The notes under the pieces are model-generated. The model searched no databases. It was not told the DNA's origin and saw only the letters and a program-made list of their open reading frames with translations. Made by a program: the position numbers and the translations under genes. 64,000 nt of DNA from Pseudomonadota bacterium (GTDB lineage Bacteria > Desulfobacterota > Desulfobulbia > Desulfobulbales > Desulfocapsaceae). Where the stretch lies: assembly GCA_023412495.1 (NCBI GenBank), contig JAEYNP010000031.1, positions 1 to 64,000 of the forward strand, written 5' to 3'. Every line of letters starts with the position of its first letter. The first letter of the stretch is position 1. Below are positions 36,463-45,646 of the stretch, in pieces.

Positions 36463-37467
36463 ATGGAGAGAAATATATCAATTTTAATCGTTGACGATGA
36501 AAAGAAAATATGCGAAGCCCTCGCCATGGAACTTCGCAGGCATGGATATTCCGTAACCGAGTCTTATAGCGGGGATGACGCTGTAAAGGAGCTTCAGAAA
36601 AATCAGTTCCATGTTATAGTAACAGATTTGTTCATGACCGGAATTGACGGGATTGGCGTGATTGAAGTGGCAAAGAAAATGTCAGTCCAATCATCGGTTA
36701 TCGCGATGACAGGTTATGGCAAGACGCCGCTTATTCAGGAGGCGACAAGATACGGCGCTGAGAACATTCTGGTAAAGCCTTTTGATACTGCCGAACTCAT
36801 TTCTGCGATAGAGAGTTGCCTTTCGATGAAAAACATCATGAAGACCGGAGAAAAAAAGAGCCACGCCTCGCTTGCAATGGCGATCGAACCGGGATTTTTT
36901 ACCAAAATTTCATACTTGGATCTGAATTTCATCAACGAGAGTCAGGATGTCATTTACCTCATAGATACGAATTTTGTCTTAAAAGCATACAACAAGGCTT
37001 GGGTGGACTTTGCCAGGAATAATGACAGTGAGGATGTTTTGGTTAAATTTCCAATTGGTTATAAAATCTTAGATGCAATTCAAGGACCGTTGAAACTTTA
37101 TACCGCACAGGTCTTTGAGAGGGCGTTGCGGAAAAACAGGCCATTTGAACACAATTACAAATGCCCTTCGCCAGTGAACGACAGAATTTTTCGCCAATCC
37201 GCTTATCCGCTGAAAGAGGGAGCGGGATTGGTCGTTTCCAATCATCTTGTGATAGAAGGACCGATTGACGAAGAACCTCAAGATTTCAACAAAAGATTCT
37301 ACGACAATATGGGATTGATTCGTCAATGTTCTTGCTGTCGAAGGATAAAAGATCCGGATAACCTTGCCTGGGTGTGGGTTCCATCTCTTGTTAAAGCACC
37401 TCACCCAGAGACTTCACATGGGGTTTGCCCTCAATGTCTGGATCATTTTTATCCCGATATTGAATGA
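36463..37467 (+). CDS. response regulator with PAS domain and C-terminal zinc-type motif
   Basis: About 334 aa from the ATG at 36463, which follows AGGAGG; an ATG 11 codons earlier lacks one. The receiver (1-120) is complete: DD at 11-12 and phospho-acceptor Asp55 (VIVTDLFMTGIDG), with LVKPF for the Lys. Residues 150-270 resemble a PAS sensor domain (DVIYLIDTNFVLKAYNKAW). The C-terminus (QCSCCRRIKDP ... SHGVCPQC) has the CxxC/CPxC pattern seen at the end of many sensor proteins. No DNA-binding output is visible. A partner histidine kinase is not in the window. Confidence 0.85.
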   Translation: MERNISILIVDDEKKICEALAMELRRHGYSVTESYSGDDAVKELQKNQFHVIVTDLFMTGIDGIGVIEVAKKMSVQSSVIAMTGYGKTPLIQEATRYGAENILVKPFDTAELISAIESCLSMKNIMKTGEKKSHASLAMAIEPGFFTKISYLDLNFINESQDVIYLIDTNFVLKAYNKAWVDFARNNDSEDVLVKFPIGYKILDAIQGPLKLYTAQVFERALRKNRPFEHNYKCPSPVNDRIFRQSAYPLKEGAGLVVSNHLVIEGPIDEEPQDFNKRFYDNMGLIRQCSCCRRIKDPDNLAWVWVPSLVKAPHPETSHGVCPQCLDHFYPDIE

Positions 37468-37512
37468 TCGGAAAGAACAATAGTCGTTCCAACTCCAAGA
37501 GAGGCAACCGGA

Positions 37513-37992
37513 TCAACCGCCCCAGGGCATCTGTGTGTACTCCTCGAAAATACGATCGTGCAACTCCTTGAAAAAGGCCTCGTGCCCTCGCTCCCATTGA
37601 GCAAGTTGGGTAAATGCTTCCTTAGCCCTTCCCTCAGCTTTAGCTGCAGCCTTCTCGTAGAATTCGGAGAGATCGCGCTCAATGAGATATGCGGTTCTCA
37701 ATACCGCAACATCCGGGATCATTGACTCGATCAAAACTTGATCGAGAAATTCCTTGCGGCCGCGATCTTCGAACCACCCTTCCGCCACCGGTCCGGACAT
37801 TTCCGTCGTCGCGCCATCAGGGGCAGCAAGCAAATTCTTGATGAAGTTGATATGATGGAGTTCTTCTTCGGCCAGTTTCTTGAATGCCTGTGCTGCCCCC
37901 GCATGCGACTCCTTGGCGGCATAGGCGCTGAAAAATCTATACCCCTCCTCTTCCCTTTGAAGGGCATATTCATAAACCTTGAGTACGTTCAT
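37513..37992 (-). CDS. ferritin-like/rubrerythrin-family diiron protein
   Basis: Protein of 159 aa, a four-helix bundle carrying two ExxH-type motifs: EEEGYRFF, EEELHHINF, ERDLSEFYEKA and ERGHEAFFKEL. There is no rubredoxin domain. It is probably involved in peroxide or iron handling. It precedes the rubrerythrin and ferredoxin genes on the same strand with about 135 bases between, so it may be a separate unit. Confidence 0.85.
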   Translation of the reverse strand: MNVLKVYEYALQREEEGYRFFSAYAAKESHAGAAQAFKKLAEEELHHINFIKNLLAAPDGATTEMSGPVAEGWFEDRGRKEFLDQVLIESMIPDVAVLRTAYLIERDLSEFYEKAAAKAEGRAKEAFTQLAQWERGHEAFFKELHDRIFEEYTQMPWGG

Positions 37993-38127
37993 ACACTGCC
38001 TCCCAGTTTAAAGAATTTTTTGGCATTGCCAACCCGACTTTTTAAGGATTTTTTCCGGAAATCTTCGAAGCCGCACACGAAAAAAAGGTACAATGAATGT
38101 GCCGAGAGGGTCGACATGGGTTTTACA

Positions 38128-38700
38128 TTACCAGTTTCTGCCGAGCAGCTCGAAATACCCCTGCGGCCTCACGCAAGCCGGACATTTATCGGGCGCTGTA
38201 TCGCCTCGATGGATATAGCCGCAACCGAGACATTTCCACTGCGTCTCTTCTTCACGAGAGAAACACCGTCCCGAAGCGATATTGTCAGCCAGTTCCCGGA
38301 AGACTTTCTCATGGTACCGCTCGGAGACACTTATTGCGTCGAAAGTTTCCGCGGCCCGGTCAAATCCTTCCTGGCGTGCGGTTTCGGCAAACGTACGGTA
38401 CATGGTGCCGTGCACGTAGAGTTCCAGTGCGGCCGAAGACAGCAGATTCGAATGGGTGTCCTCGATGACGCCGGAGGGGAATTTCCCTGTTATCTCCATC
38501 TCGCCGCCGTTGAAGAATTTGAAGAAGCGTAGAGCATGCTCATACTCCTGCTCAGCTGTCTCATCAAAGATGCGGGCTATCTGGATGAAATTTTCCTCCC
38601 TCGCCCGCGCGGCGAAAAAATTATATCTGGTACGGGCTTGGGCCTCGGCGGAAAAAGAGACAAGCAGGTTATGCGCAGTTCTGCTCTCGCGGAAACCCAT
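38128..38700 (-). CDS. rubrerythrin
   Basis: About 190 aa from the ATG at 38700 that comes directly after the ferredoxin stop. The N-terminal ferritin-like domain has FSAEAQARTRYNFF, EEYEHALRFF-type (written AEQEYEHALRFF) and AISVSERYHEKVF helices with diiron Glu/His ligands. The C-terminal rubredoxin-like domain has WKCLGCGYIHRG and KCPACVRPQGYFELL for one Fe(Cys)4 centre. Rubrerythrins reduce hydrogen peroxide in anaerobes. The preceding ferredoxin may be its electron donor. Confidence 0.92.
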   Translation of the reverse strand: MGFRESRTAHNLLVSFSAEAQARTRYNFFAARAREENFIQIARIFDETAEQEYEHALRFFKFFNGGEMEITGKFPSGVIEDTHSNLLSSAALELYVHGTMYRTFAETARQEGFDRAAETFDAISVSERYHEKVFRELADNIASGRCFSREEETQWKCLGCGYIHRGDTAPDKCPACVRPQGYFELLGRNW

Positions 38701-38702
38701 CG

Positions 38703-38894
38703 TTATTCTTCGATGACGATCGCCTGGGCGCCGCATTCGCGAGCGGCACGACGCACGATGTCTTCAAGGTGAGCAGGAATCGGATCAGTCTTGACGATTG
38801 AAAGGAGCTGATCTTCGTCATATTCGAAGACTTCAGGGCAGAGCTTGTTGCAGTTTCTGTCTCCCATACATTGCTTGGTGATTGTCGCTTTCAT
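38703..38894 (-). CDS. small ferredoxin with an Asp cluster ligand
   Basis: 63 aa from the ATG at 38894, which has GAGGA upstream. The motif C9-x2-D12-x2-C15-x3-C19-P with C54 near the end matches the [4Fe-4S] ferredoxin of Pyrococcus furiosus, in which Asp replaces the second Cys ligand. The second disulphide Cys of that protein is not present. Asp ligation permits easy [3Fe-4S]/[4Fe-4S] exchange. The stop codon lies two bases before the rubrerythrin start, so the two are translated together and probably work together. Confidence 0.85.
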   Translation of the reverse strand: MKATITKQCMGDRNCNKLCPEVFEYDEDQLLSIVKTDPIPAHLEDIVRRAARECGAQAIVIEE

Positions 38895-39029
38895 GGTGTC
38901 CTCTTTGTCTAAAGAATGGCGGCAATATGTATCGCACCTGTAACTTTTTATGTCAGTTTTATCGATCAGGAGTAATCCGTCAATCAAATATTGACATCGT
39001 GAAATTGTGGCAGCGATCGATTTCCGTAT

Positions 39030-40744
39030 GTAACTATTCAGCACCCATTTCAGCTACAGCCGAATCCATGAATGCCGGCCATTTGCCTTGGAATAATAGA
39101 CGCAGTGCTTCCGTAGCCGACACATCCTGCTTTCTGCAGGTCGTCAGGTAGCTTCGGATGCGACAGAATATTTTAGCCCCGTCCATGGAGCGAAAACAGC
39201 CAGACACTTTCTGCTGAACCTTGATCATACGGAGATCGTTTTCAGCCTGGTTATTGGAAAACGGGACGAACTGATTGTCCATGAACCGGAGGACATCATT
39301 TTCGAAATCCCTCAACCGCTCCAGAAGATTCCTGGATTTTGTTCTGGCGACCCGACCCGGCTTCCAGTGTTTCGGGCTTTTCTTGGGTGGTGGACATTCG
39401 GTTTCGGCTTCAGCCAGGAGATCTCGGTACCGTTTACGACACAATTCCGAAGCAGGAGGATCGAGACAGCCGCCGGCATTTTCCACCGCCGTGTTGATTT
39501 CCAGGAGAAGCGTAATCATTTGCTTCGCCCACTGCTGTCCATCCTGCTCCCAGGCCCTTGTCAACTCGCGGAGGTGGTGGGCGTTACACAGGGCATGTGT
39601 CTGCCCGTAATTGAAATAAGGCTTCCAGTGGTCATGGCAAAGGATACCCTGGTAGCTGGGCAGAATTCCAATTTCATCAAGAGCCGCTCCACCGCGCTTT
39701 TGATGCGGATAAAAATAGCTGAACCTGTCGTTTGACGTATTGTGCAACCAGTTGCGGACGCCACCGATGTTGACCCCGGTTTCGTCGAGGTGGATCAGAG
39801 ATGAAAAGGATAACTGTTCTTTGACCCAATTGTCGAAGTACTCCAGACGGGCGTAAGCGTCCTGGTTGAAATTGACTATGGAACCAGCGCTGATCGGCAT
39901 AAGCATCTGATCGAGGAATTGCTCCTCGATGCGGTTGTAGGGGATCATCTGGTACTGTGACATATATACCGCATGGGCTTTGACCCCGGTTCCGTATTGT
40001 ACCGGCCGAGTGACTCCTTTCGGGAAGGAGGCGACAAATTTCTTCCCGTACTGGTCCTCCAGTATCTCGGCCTGATATTCGGTGACTACCATGCTGATAT
40101 CCAAATCGATAACCTGCCTGGCTTCATGTCCGAGTTTCCGATACTGCCCTGGCGGCAGCAGGTTCCTGTCGACAGGAAGAGCTTTGACGATATCAGGATC
40201 GGCGACCTGCTTGAGTGTCTTGCCGATATGGCCATGCTGTCCTCCTGGCTTGCGACCGTTTGTCGCCTTGGACTTTTTCTCCCTGTGCGGATCGGTCACC
40301 GGTGGTTTACTGCTGTTACGACTATTGAGCCCGAGACGATTGACCAGGATGGAGACCAGGAGAATCAGAACCTCAAGACTTCCTTTGAGCGCCGGGGAGA
40401 GATTTTTCTCCTGCTCGATCAGAGCAACGACCTTTTTGACCGTTTCGTCTACATTGATATTGTCTACCGTCATGAACTCCCCCGTGTTTGCGTGATGGCG
40501 CATTATAACACGGGTTTTCAAAACGGATTTTTTGTCTCCAGGATGCTCGTGACGGCATTTTAAAAATTTATGCAATCCCGGAGGAATGGGCGCTTCAGTA
40601 CGACTCAGTACGGGCCAAGTATGGCCCTTATTTTTGGCTCAAGGAGATGAGCCGACAATACGATTGAATTTTGAAAATTTCGCCAAAAACCCTGTCAAGA
40701 ACTATTTTTGATGCAGTGAAAATAGTTTGATGCTGAACAGTTAC
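39030..40744. mobile_element. IS66-family insertion sequence
   Basis: About 1715 bp. The ends are imperfect inverted repeats: GTAACTATTCAGCA (39030-39043) and TGCTGAACAGTTAC (40731-40744), 13 of 14 bases matching, starting with the GTAA typical of IS66. One transposase gene fills it; no tnpA/tnpB accessory genes are seen. The 8-base flanks (TTCCGTAT and AAAGATAG) do not match, so no target duplication remains. Confidence 0.8.
39034..40473 (-). CDS. IS66 family transposase
   Basis: About 479 aa from the ATG at 40473 with GGGGGAG upstream. An N-terminal leucine-zipper-like stretch is followed by the SSKPPVTDPHREKK motif, a zinc-binding-type region, and the DDE core: HLDETGVNI, CHDHWKPYF, HALCNAHHLREL and the NNQAENDLRMIKVQQKVSG ending. 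The reading frame looks intact. The stop codon is inside the left terminal repeat. Confidence 0.9.
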   Translation of the reverse strand: MTVDNINVDETVKKVVALIEQEKNLSPALKGSLEVLILLVSILVNRLGLNSRNSSKPPVTDPHREKKSKATNGRKPGGQHGHIGKTLKQVADPDIVKALPVDRNLLPPGQYRKLGHEARQVIDLDISMVVTEYQAEILEDQYGKKFVASFPKGVTRPVQYGTGVKAHAVYMSQYQMIPYNRIEEQFLDQMLMPISAGSIVNFNQDAYARLEYFDNWVKEQLSFSSLIHLDETGVNIGGVRNWLHNTSNDRFSYFYPHQKRGGAALDEIGILPSYQGILCHDHWKPYFNYGQTHALCNAHHLRELTRAWEQDGQQWAKQMITLLLEINTAVENAGGCLDPPASELCRKRYRDLLAEAETECPPPKKSPKHWKPGRVARTKSRNLLERLRDFENDVLRFMDNQFVPFSNNQAENDLRMIKVQQKVSGCFRSMDGAKIFCRIRSYLTTCRKQDVSATEALRLLFQGKWPAFMDSAVAEMGAE

Positions 40745-40874
40745 AAAGATAGAAGCCCTGATAGTTGCCTTTGTAAGCCGAAATGGCTATGGACGAGGAG
40801 ATATCGCAAACTCGGTAGCCGAAACCATTGCCGGTGTCAGGAGCCGCGTTCAGCAACAAGAATTTAAGCACAAC

Positions 40875-41291
40875 GTGGAGATGTCGGCAAATCATGCAGG
40901 AGCTGCAACCTTTAATATTCGCAAAGAGAATTTTTCCATTCCGAGAACAGATGGGGAGCTGAACAATCCTAATGGAGACACAGTCACCAACCCATCAGAT
41001 GACATTCACAGAAGGAATCTGCAGGAAGAATCAGGCCAAGGTCGAATTCACACTGATGCCTTTGGACTGGCTAAGGACATTGCCGGATTGAATAAAGATA
41101 AGCCATTGCGACCGACCGATGAATATTACCGAAATCAACACTTTTATTTTGAAGGAAATCTTGTGCAACCTCAGAAGCAAGAAGAGGGAATCGTTTTACC
41201 TTCTGGCACGGTTGTCTATGGGGATGCGAATTATACCCCTCCCAAAAACGATGAGGAATTTTTGAAAGGGAGCGTCTTTGAGAAAAAATAG
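40875..41291 (+). CDS. unknown protein, probably cut off at its 5' end by the IS
   Basis: 138 aa in the annotated form from a GTG. The frame is open without an ordinary start back to 40738 (ALIVAFVSRNGYGRGDIANSV ahead of it), where it runs into the IS66 end. This suggests a 3' fragment of a longer gene. The content is polar, rich in Asn, Asp and Gln. No family was recognised. Confidence 0.4.
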   Translation: MEMSANHAGAATFNIRKENFSIPRTDGELNNPNGDTVTNPSDDIHRRNLQEESGQGRIHTDAFGLAKDIAGLNKDKPLRPTDEYYRNQHFYFEGNLVQPQKQEEGIVLPSGTVVYGDANYTPPKNDEEFLKGSVFEKK

Positions 41292-41343
41292 GCAAAGGAT
41301 CTGCCTGGCAACGGGGAAGGCAATGACACTAGCCACCAGTTGA

Positions 41344-41541
41344 TTATTTTTTGTTATACTTCAGATCGAGATCCTTAGTGCTCATCCCTACCACACCGGA
41401 GACACCATCCAATCCCTTGGTGACCGGATCGTCATAAATATTATATTTCTTGTCCATCTCTTTCAGATCCTTCTTGAAGAAAATTTCAAGAAGACCTAGC
41501 AGGATAAGACAAATGATCATGATAATTGTGCCAGTGGTCAT
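41344..41541 (-). CDS. small single-pass membrane protein
   Basis: 65 aa. An N-terminal helix (about residues 4-22, IIMIICLILLGLLEIFF) is followed by a Lys/Asp-rich cytoplasmic tail with KDLDLKYNKK. GGAGGGG lies just before the ATG, which supports a real gene. No family was recognised. It lies between the IS remnant and the BREX operon. Confidence 0.5.
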   Translation of the reverse strand: MTTGTIIMIICLILLGLLEIFFKKDLKEMDKKYNIYDDPVTKGLDGVSGVVGMSTKDLDLKYNKK

Positions 41542-41848
41542 ATCCCCTCCACTCTCTGAATGATCAAAAAACTACCCAATCCTTCCATATTCTTAATCAC
41601 ACTTTATGAAAAGGTAAGTAAAGATTGCCCACCCTCAATCCCAGCTTTTAACAGTTACACGACTATTATGGCCAGATATGTCACTGCCCCTGCAAAGATG
41701 TGGTTTCCATCATTGTCCGGTATCCTATCTTTTACCTGTAAGGTCGAGCATGCGACGTGTAGCCGCCTGTTAACTACTTGTCGAGGAAGTCGGCGTTGAA
41801 TTGGATGAGCGCCATGTCTGAGAGCGTGGACGAACAATGCCCCCTGCC
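41542..41848. other. gap between small ORF and BREX operon end
   Basis: 307 bases. Nothing convincing; the open frames on either strand are short and lack a ribosome site. The end of the BREX operon transcript must lie here, but no clear hairpin was found. Confidence 0.4.
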
Positions 41849-42058
41849 TCATCCGAATAACGCACAGCCTTCCCGCTTAAATCTTTCGATCATCTCTTTC
41901 ATTTCATCTTCCGTCGTCTCGAAATATTCGGCAATGCACGACAGACACATTATCCGCTCAATCTGCGGATGGATGAGTTTCTTGTTAAGTCCAATGTCAT
42001 TCTTGGAAAGCTTCTCTTTGTCGCAATAGGCACAATTGATTTGTGTTCCTCCGCTCAC
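41849..42058 (-). CDS. small zinc-ribbon protein at the tail of the BREX operon
   Basis: 69 aa from a GTG whose last two bases overlap the brxL stop codon (GTGA), with GAGGT upstream. A pair of cysteine knuckles (CAYC at residues 9-12 and CLSC at 38-41) is spaced like a zinc ribbon. The rest is helical and acidic (ETTEDEMKEMIERF). Translational coupling to brxL suggests it belongs to the BREX system. No known family was recognised. Confidence 0.6.
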   Translation of the reverse strand: MSGGTQINCAYCDKEKLSKNDIGLNKKLIHPQIERIMCLSCIAEYFETTEDEMKEMIERFKREGCALFG

Positions 42059-43512
42059 TGCTCTACCTCGCGTAACGTGTATGCGGCCACGTTCTTCCCT
42101 CCATATTCAAGCGGGTCTATCTTCTGCAACTGCTGCCGGATCACCGTGCGCATCTGCACGGCGGGACGCAGACAGTATAGCTTAAACTCCCACTTGTCTA
42201 TGCCGTCCGGTTCTGTCACGTGCGGAAACAGTAGCTTAAGGTAGGCCGTGCATAACCTTAAAATCGCTTCCGTATCGCGGGTGTCCGCCTGGAGAGGATA
42301 GTCCACCAGCCTTTCAACGACATGCCGGTAAATCAGTGTTTCCGCTGGCTGACGCAGCAGATGCATAATTTCGGAAAAATACTCCGTGTTCAGCGCCCAA
42401 CCGTTGATTTTCAGGTTCTCACTCATGCGCGGAATGTCGCGTCCCCGGATAAAACCGTGAAACCGGTCCAGTAATGCCGACTCGTGAAACACTTCCGGCA
42501 GCCTCTGAAACATGTCTCTGGTTTCGTCCATTTCTGTTTGCGGAATGTTCCCCAGTAGGATAACACCGGCCCCGCCAATTATACGGTTCTTGCCGACCGT
42601 GATCTCCCCACTTTCCATATAGGCTTTCAGCCCGCCCTGCATCTCGCTCGGGTCGTGGAAGTTGATCGACTGGATTTCGTCCAGTGCTACAAAGTCGTTC
42701 GACGCGATCAGACCAGGGCTCCTCCCATTGATGTCGCCGAACATCTTCGCCCGCGTCAGCGTCCCCCCGCTGACCAGCCAGCCATATTTCCCTACCCGCC
42801 CGAACAGATACGACTTACCCGTTCCCTTGGGTGCCAGTTCCACCAAATTCAGTCGCGGTTCGATGAACGGCAGCAGGCGCGTCAGCACCGTGTGTTTTTG
42901 TACCCAATCTTCGTATCCCTTCGGGTTGTAATCAATAGCTCCCAACAGAACGTCGATCCACTCCTCGGCAGTGAACTGACTGCGAGCCTCTCTATAAGCG
43001 TCCAGATCAATCGTGTACGGACAGAAATTCTTGTACTCTAAGAGAGTAAAACATCCTCGTGGGTTCTCGCTTTCTGGGCTGCGGTATCCCAGTTGTACCA
43101 GTCCCCAGCCCCCAGCCGTTTTTACAACTTCTTCTTTAATCCGGTCCCAGACATAATCCTCGATCAGCGTTTCAGCATGCCCAAGCCCCAATTCCGGAAT
43201 CGCAAACGTGTACTCGTCAGACCGCACGCTGAATTGGATTTCAATTTTGGCCAGAAATTTCTTCGTGCGCCCCTCACTTCGCGCTGCATCCTTCAATTCC
43301 AGCAAATTTTCCCGGCGCGGGATGATATCGTAAATATATTTTCGCAAAGCCTCAGCATCGTGGATTCTACCGTCAGACTCCGCTTTGCGCTTCAGAATCC
43401 AATCCCGCAAGAACGACGGAATCGACGCCGCTTTGAAGATCGCCACGATGTTCTGATCTTTAAAGACCGTAGTGTCCGGGAATGCCAACCGCAATTTTTC
43501 AGTATCGACCAT
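42055..43512 (-). CDS. brxL: BREX protein BrxL-like ATPase lacking the Lon protease domain
   Basis: 485 aa. Typical BrxL is about 670-680 aa with a C-terminal Lon-type protease. Here the AAA+ core is present: Walker A APKGTGKS at 227-234, VSGGTLTRAKMFGDINGR, and Walker B VALDEIQ at 274-280, with the LLGNIPQ sensor. The conserved N-terminal half is also present. After residue about 440 the chain ends with no protease catalytic Ser-Lys region. In type 1 BREX, BrxL forms DNA-binding rings needed for defence. The gene lies 21 bases downstream of pglZ and overlaps the zinc-ribbon gene. Confidence 0.85.
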   Translation of the reverse strand: MVDTEKLRLAFPDTTVFKDQNIVAIFKAASIPSFLRDWILKRKAESDGRIHDAEALRKYIYDIIPRRENLLELKDAARSEGRTKKFLAKIEIQFSVRSDEYTFAIPELGLGHAETLIEDYVWDRIKEEVVKTAGGWGLVQLGYRSPESENPRGCFTLLEYKNFCPYTIDLDAYREARSQFTAEEWIDVLLGAIDYNPKGYEDWVQKHTVLTRLLPFIEPRLNLVELAPKGTGKSYLFGRVGKYGWLVSGGTLTRAKMFGDINGRSPGLIASNDFVALDEIQSINFHDPSEMQGGLKAYMESGEITVGKNRIIGGAGVILLGNIPQTEMDETRDMFQRLPEVFHESALLDRFHGFIRGRDIPRMSENLKINGWALNTEYFSEIMHLLRQPAETLIYRHVVERLVDYPLQADTRDTEAILRLCTAYLKLLFPHVTEPDGIDKWEFKLYCLRPAVQMRTVIRQQLQKIDPLEYGGKNVAAYTLREVEQ

Positions 43513-43533
43513 GGTTGATTGCCTTCATTAAAA

Positions 43534-45642
43534 CTACAGATCAAAATCGTCTTTCTCAACAATCTGCGCACGCTTGCCACCGGTTTTCCCCTTCGGCACG
43601 AAACGCCCTGTCCTCGAAAAAATCACAACCGGTACCAGTCGCTCCTCCAGCGTCGCCCCACCGTGTATCTCAAAGCCCTGCCCGCCGCCCTTTTTGGGCA
43701 GCCGGTTATACCCGCGTACCACCCAATGCGTTCCGTCCAACGTTTCCTCCAGTTCCGGCGGGCATCCGCCTTGCGCCGCCCGCTCTCGGTAGCGCCAATC
43801 GGCGACTTCCGCGCCAGCCTCACACTGAAGCGTCCGCGCCAGCCTCGGTTCGGCCTGCCACGACAATACCGCTAGCCGAGAACTCCCGTGGTCTGCTGTG
43901 ACAAGCACCCGCTCAAACCGCGTCAGCCCTTCTGCCACGCGCGGCAACACCTCTCTGCCGATCACATTCAGCGATGCCGCCAGATTTTCCTCCGCGCGCC
44001 GTGCCTCGTGCGCCTCCACCCCATTGTGCGCAATGTTGTCGAAGCGTTTGATGTCACGCAACCGTCGTGCGGCGTTTGGCCAGTAGATATTGTTGAATTT
44101 TGTTGATGTCGGCAAGTTCGCTTTGCCGACCGCAACCGAATCCACACCCATATTGAGTTGTAGCGCCAGTGCTACCAGCATCGGCAGCCACTCCGCGCCC
44201 ATCGCGTCCACCACTAGCAACGCACACCCATTATCGGATACATACCGTTGCACCATCGCGTCCCGCGATTGCACCGAACTCGGTGGAACCACCCGCTGCG
44301 CTTTCGCATAAAACTCCCGCGTCACGCGGCCAGCCATTTTCAGTTCACGGTATTCTAAGAAATACTCTTCCAGTGCCACATCACCGAAAACGAGATCAGC
44401 GTGCAGATACGCTACTGCTTCTGGATACACGACTTTTACGGCATTTGACACAAGACCGTCTCCCACACAACGCCGCAGTAATTCTGCCCGCTCTGCGTCC
44501 GTCCTGCAATTCAACCACGGCGCAACTCGCGACGTGGATTCGCCCACGCTACGCGCGATGAACTGCCGGATGTCGGCTTCTGACCTGCTAATTTCCGCTT
44601 CCCGTATAGCATCCCTGCGTTCGCCAGCATATACCACCGATTCATCCAGCCATTCCACCGCGCTCGTTACATATGATGAGCGGAAGTTACCGGCATGAAC
44701 CCCCTCTTGCCTTACGACACACTCAAGGTAACTTCCCTTGGATGCGACATGCTTTACCAGCCACAGTACCGCCTCGCGTTCCCTACCATTGCGCCCGTCA
44801 AACACACGTAAGATGCTTTTTGCGACTCCACCTTCTGGAAAGAACAGCGTCTTGAGCGTTTCAGACAACGTTTTCCCCGTACCTTCCTTACCCCTCTCGC
44901 ACATCCACCGCAAGGCATCGTTGGACAATCCTGCATCTTCCACGCCGTAAAACACGTAAGCGAAATCCGGCAGACATACCACCTGCCGCACCTCAGCGTT
45001 GAGGCCCGCTAACTCATGCCCTTCTGAGGCTACCACAATCAGTCGAGCAGAGCTGTCATTCGGATGTTCCTCGGTATATCGCAAGTACGTCTTAAATGTG
45101 TCGCTCGCTTCAGGGATGAAGGATGCCAAATCGTCCCCGACCAGCGTCACCTCCGTACGCCCTGTAGCAAACTGAGGCACATCTTGTTCGTCATCTATTT
45201 CAATCAGCTGCTTTCCCTGGCGGTAGCGCGGATTGGCGAAAACATCCTTGAGTAGCAAGCCCGTGCCGTCATCGCTCCGCAAGAAGCAGACCGCTTCCCG
45301 CCCTGATACACTGTCTACCCATTTGCGTAAAGCGACAATCACAGCCCGTTTGTTCTCGTCCGTCAACAATGCAAGATAGCCTGGCAACCCCAGCAAAACT
45401 ACAGCCTTACCGTCTACCTCCTGTGCCGTCATCGCATCACTCACCCGCCAGAAGACTTCACCAGGCATTGGGAGCCACGCTCCTTCCCAAACCAGATCGC
45501 TCAAACGCAACTCAAAGTCGCCTCGCTCTTTGCAGAACCGGCGCAACGCCGTCCAGCTCTCTCCAGGAGGCACGATCACAACTCGCGCCTTCGCCTCCGC
45601 GCCGGGATTCCTGATGTATTCGCAATACTCGCTCAGTGTCAT
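43534..45642 (-). CDS. pglZ: BREX phosphatase-domain protein PglZ
   Basis: About 702 aa from the ATG at 45642, which follows GGAG; the frame opens 10 codons earlier inside brxC. The C-terminal half is the alkaline-phosphatase-like PglZ domain: ALLVVDAMGAEWLPML carries the metal-binding Asp, then NIAHNGVEAHEARR, and VLVTADHGSSRLAVL with the HGSSR motif. The N-terminal half is variable. PglZ is the hallmark of all BREX types and is required for defence. It lies between brxC and brxL. Confidence 0.92.
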   Translation of the reverse strand: MTLSEYCEYIRNPGAEAKARVVIVPPGESWTALRRFCKERGDFELRLSDLVWEGAWLPMPGEVFWRVSDAMTAQEVDGKAVVLLGLPGYLALLTDENKRAVIVALRKWVDSVSGREAVCFLRSDDGTGLLLKDVFANPRYRQGKQLIEIDDEQDVPQFATGRTEVTLVGDDLASFIPEASDTFKTYLRYTEEHPNDSSARLIVVASEGHELAGLNAEVRQVVCLPDFAYVFYGVEDAGLSNDALRWMCERGKEGTGKTLSETLKTLFFPEGGVAKSILRVFDGRNGREREAVLWLVKHVASKGSYLECVVRQEGVHAGNFRSSYVTSAVEWLDESVVYAGERRDAIREAEISRSEADIRQFIARSVGESTSRVAPWLNCRTDAERAELLRRCVGDGLVSNAVKVVYPEAVAYLHADLVFGDVALEEYFLEYRELKMAGRVTREFYAKAQRVVPPSSVQSRDAMVQRYVSDNGCALLVVDAMGAEWLPMLVALALQLNMGVDSVAVGKANLPTSTKFNNIYWPNAARRLRDIKRFDNIAHNGVEAHEARRAEENLAASLNVIGREVLPRVAEGLTRFERVLVTADHGSSRLAVLSWQAEPRLARTLQCEAGAEVADWRYRERAAQGGCPPELEETLDGTHWVVRGYNRLPKKGGGQGFEIHGGATLEERLVPVVIFSRTGRFVPKGKTGGKRAQIVEKDDFDL

Positions 45643-45646
45643 GGTA

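Noticed and set aside
39022..40752. Target-site duplication around the IS66 element
   Set aside because: The 8-base flanks TTCCGTAT and AAAGATAG differ, so none can be claimed.
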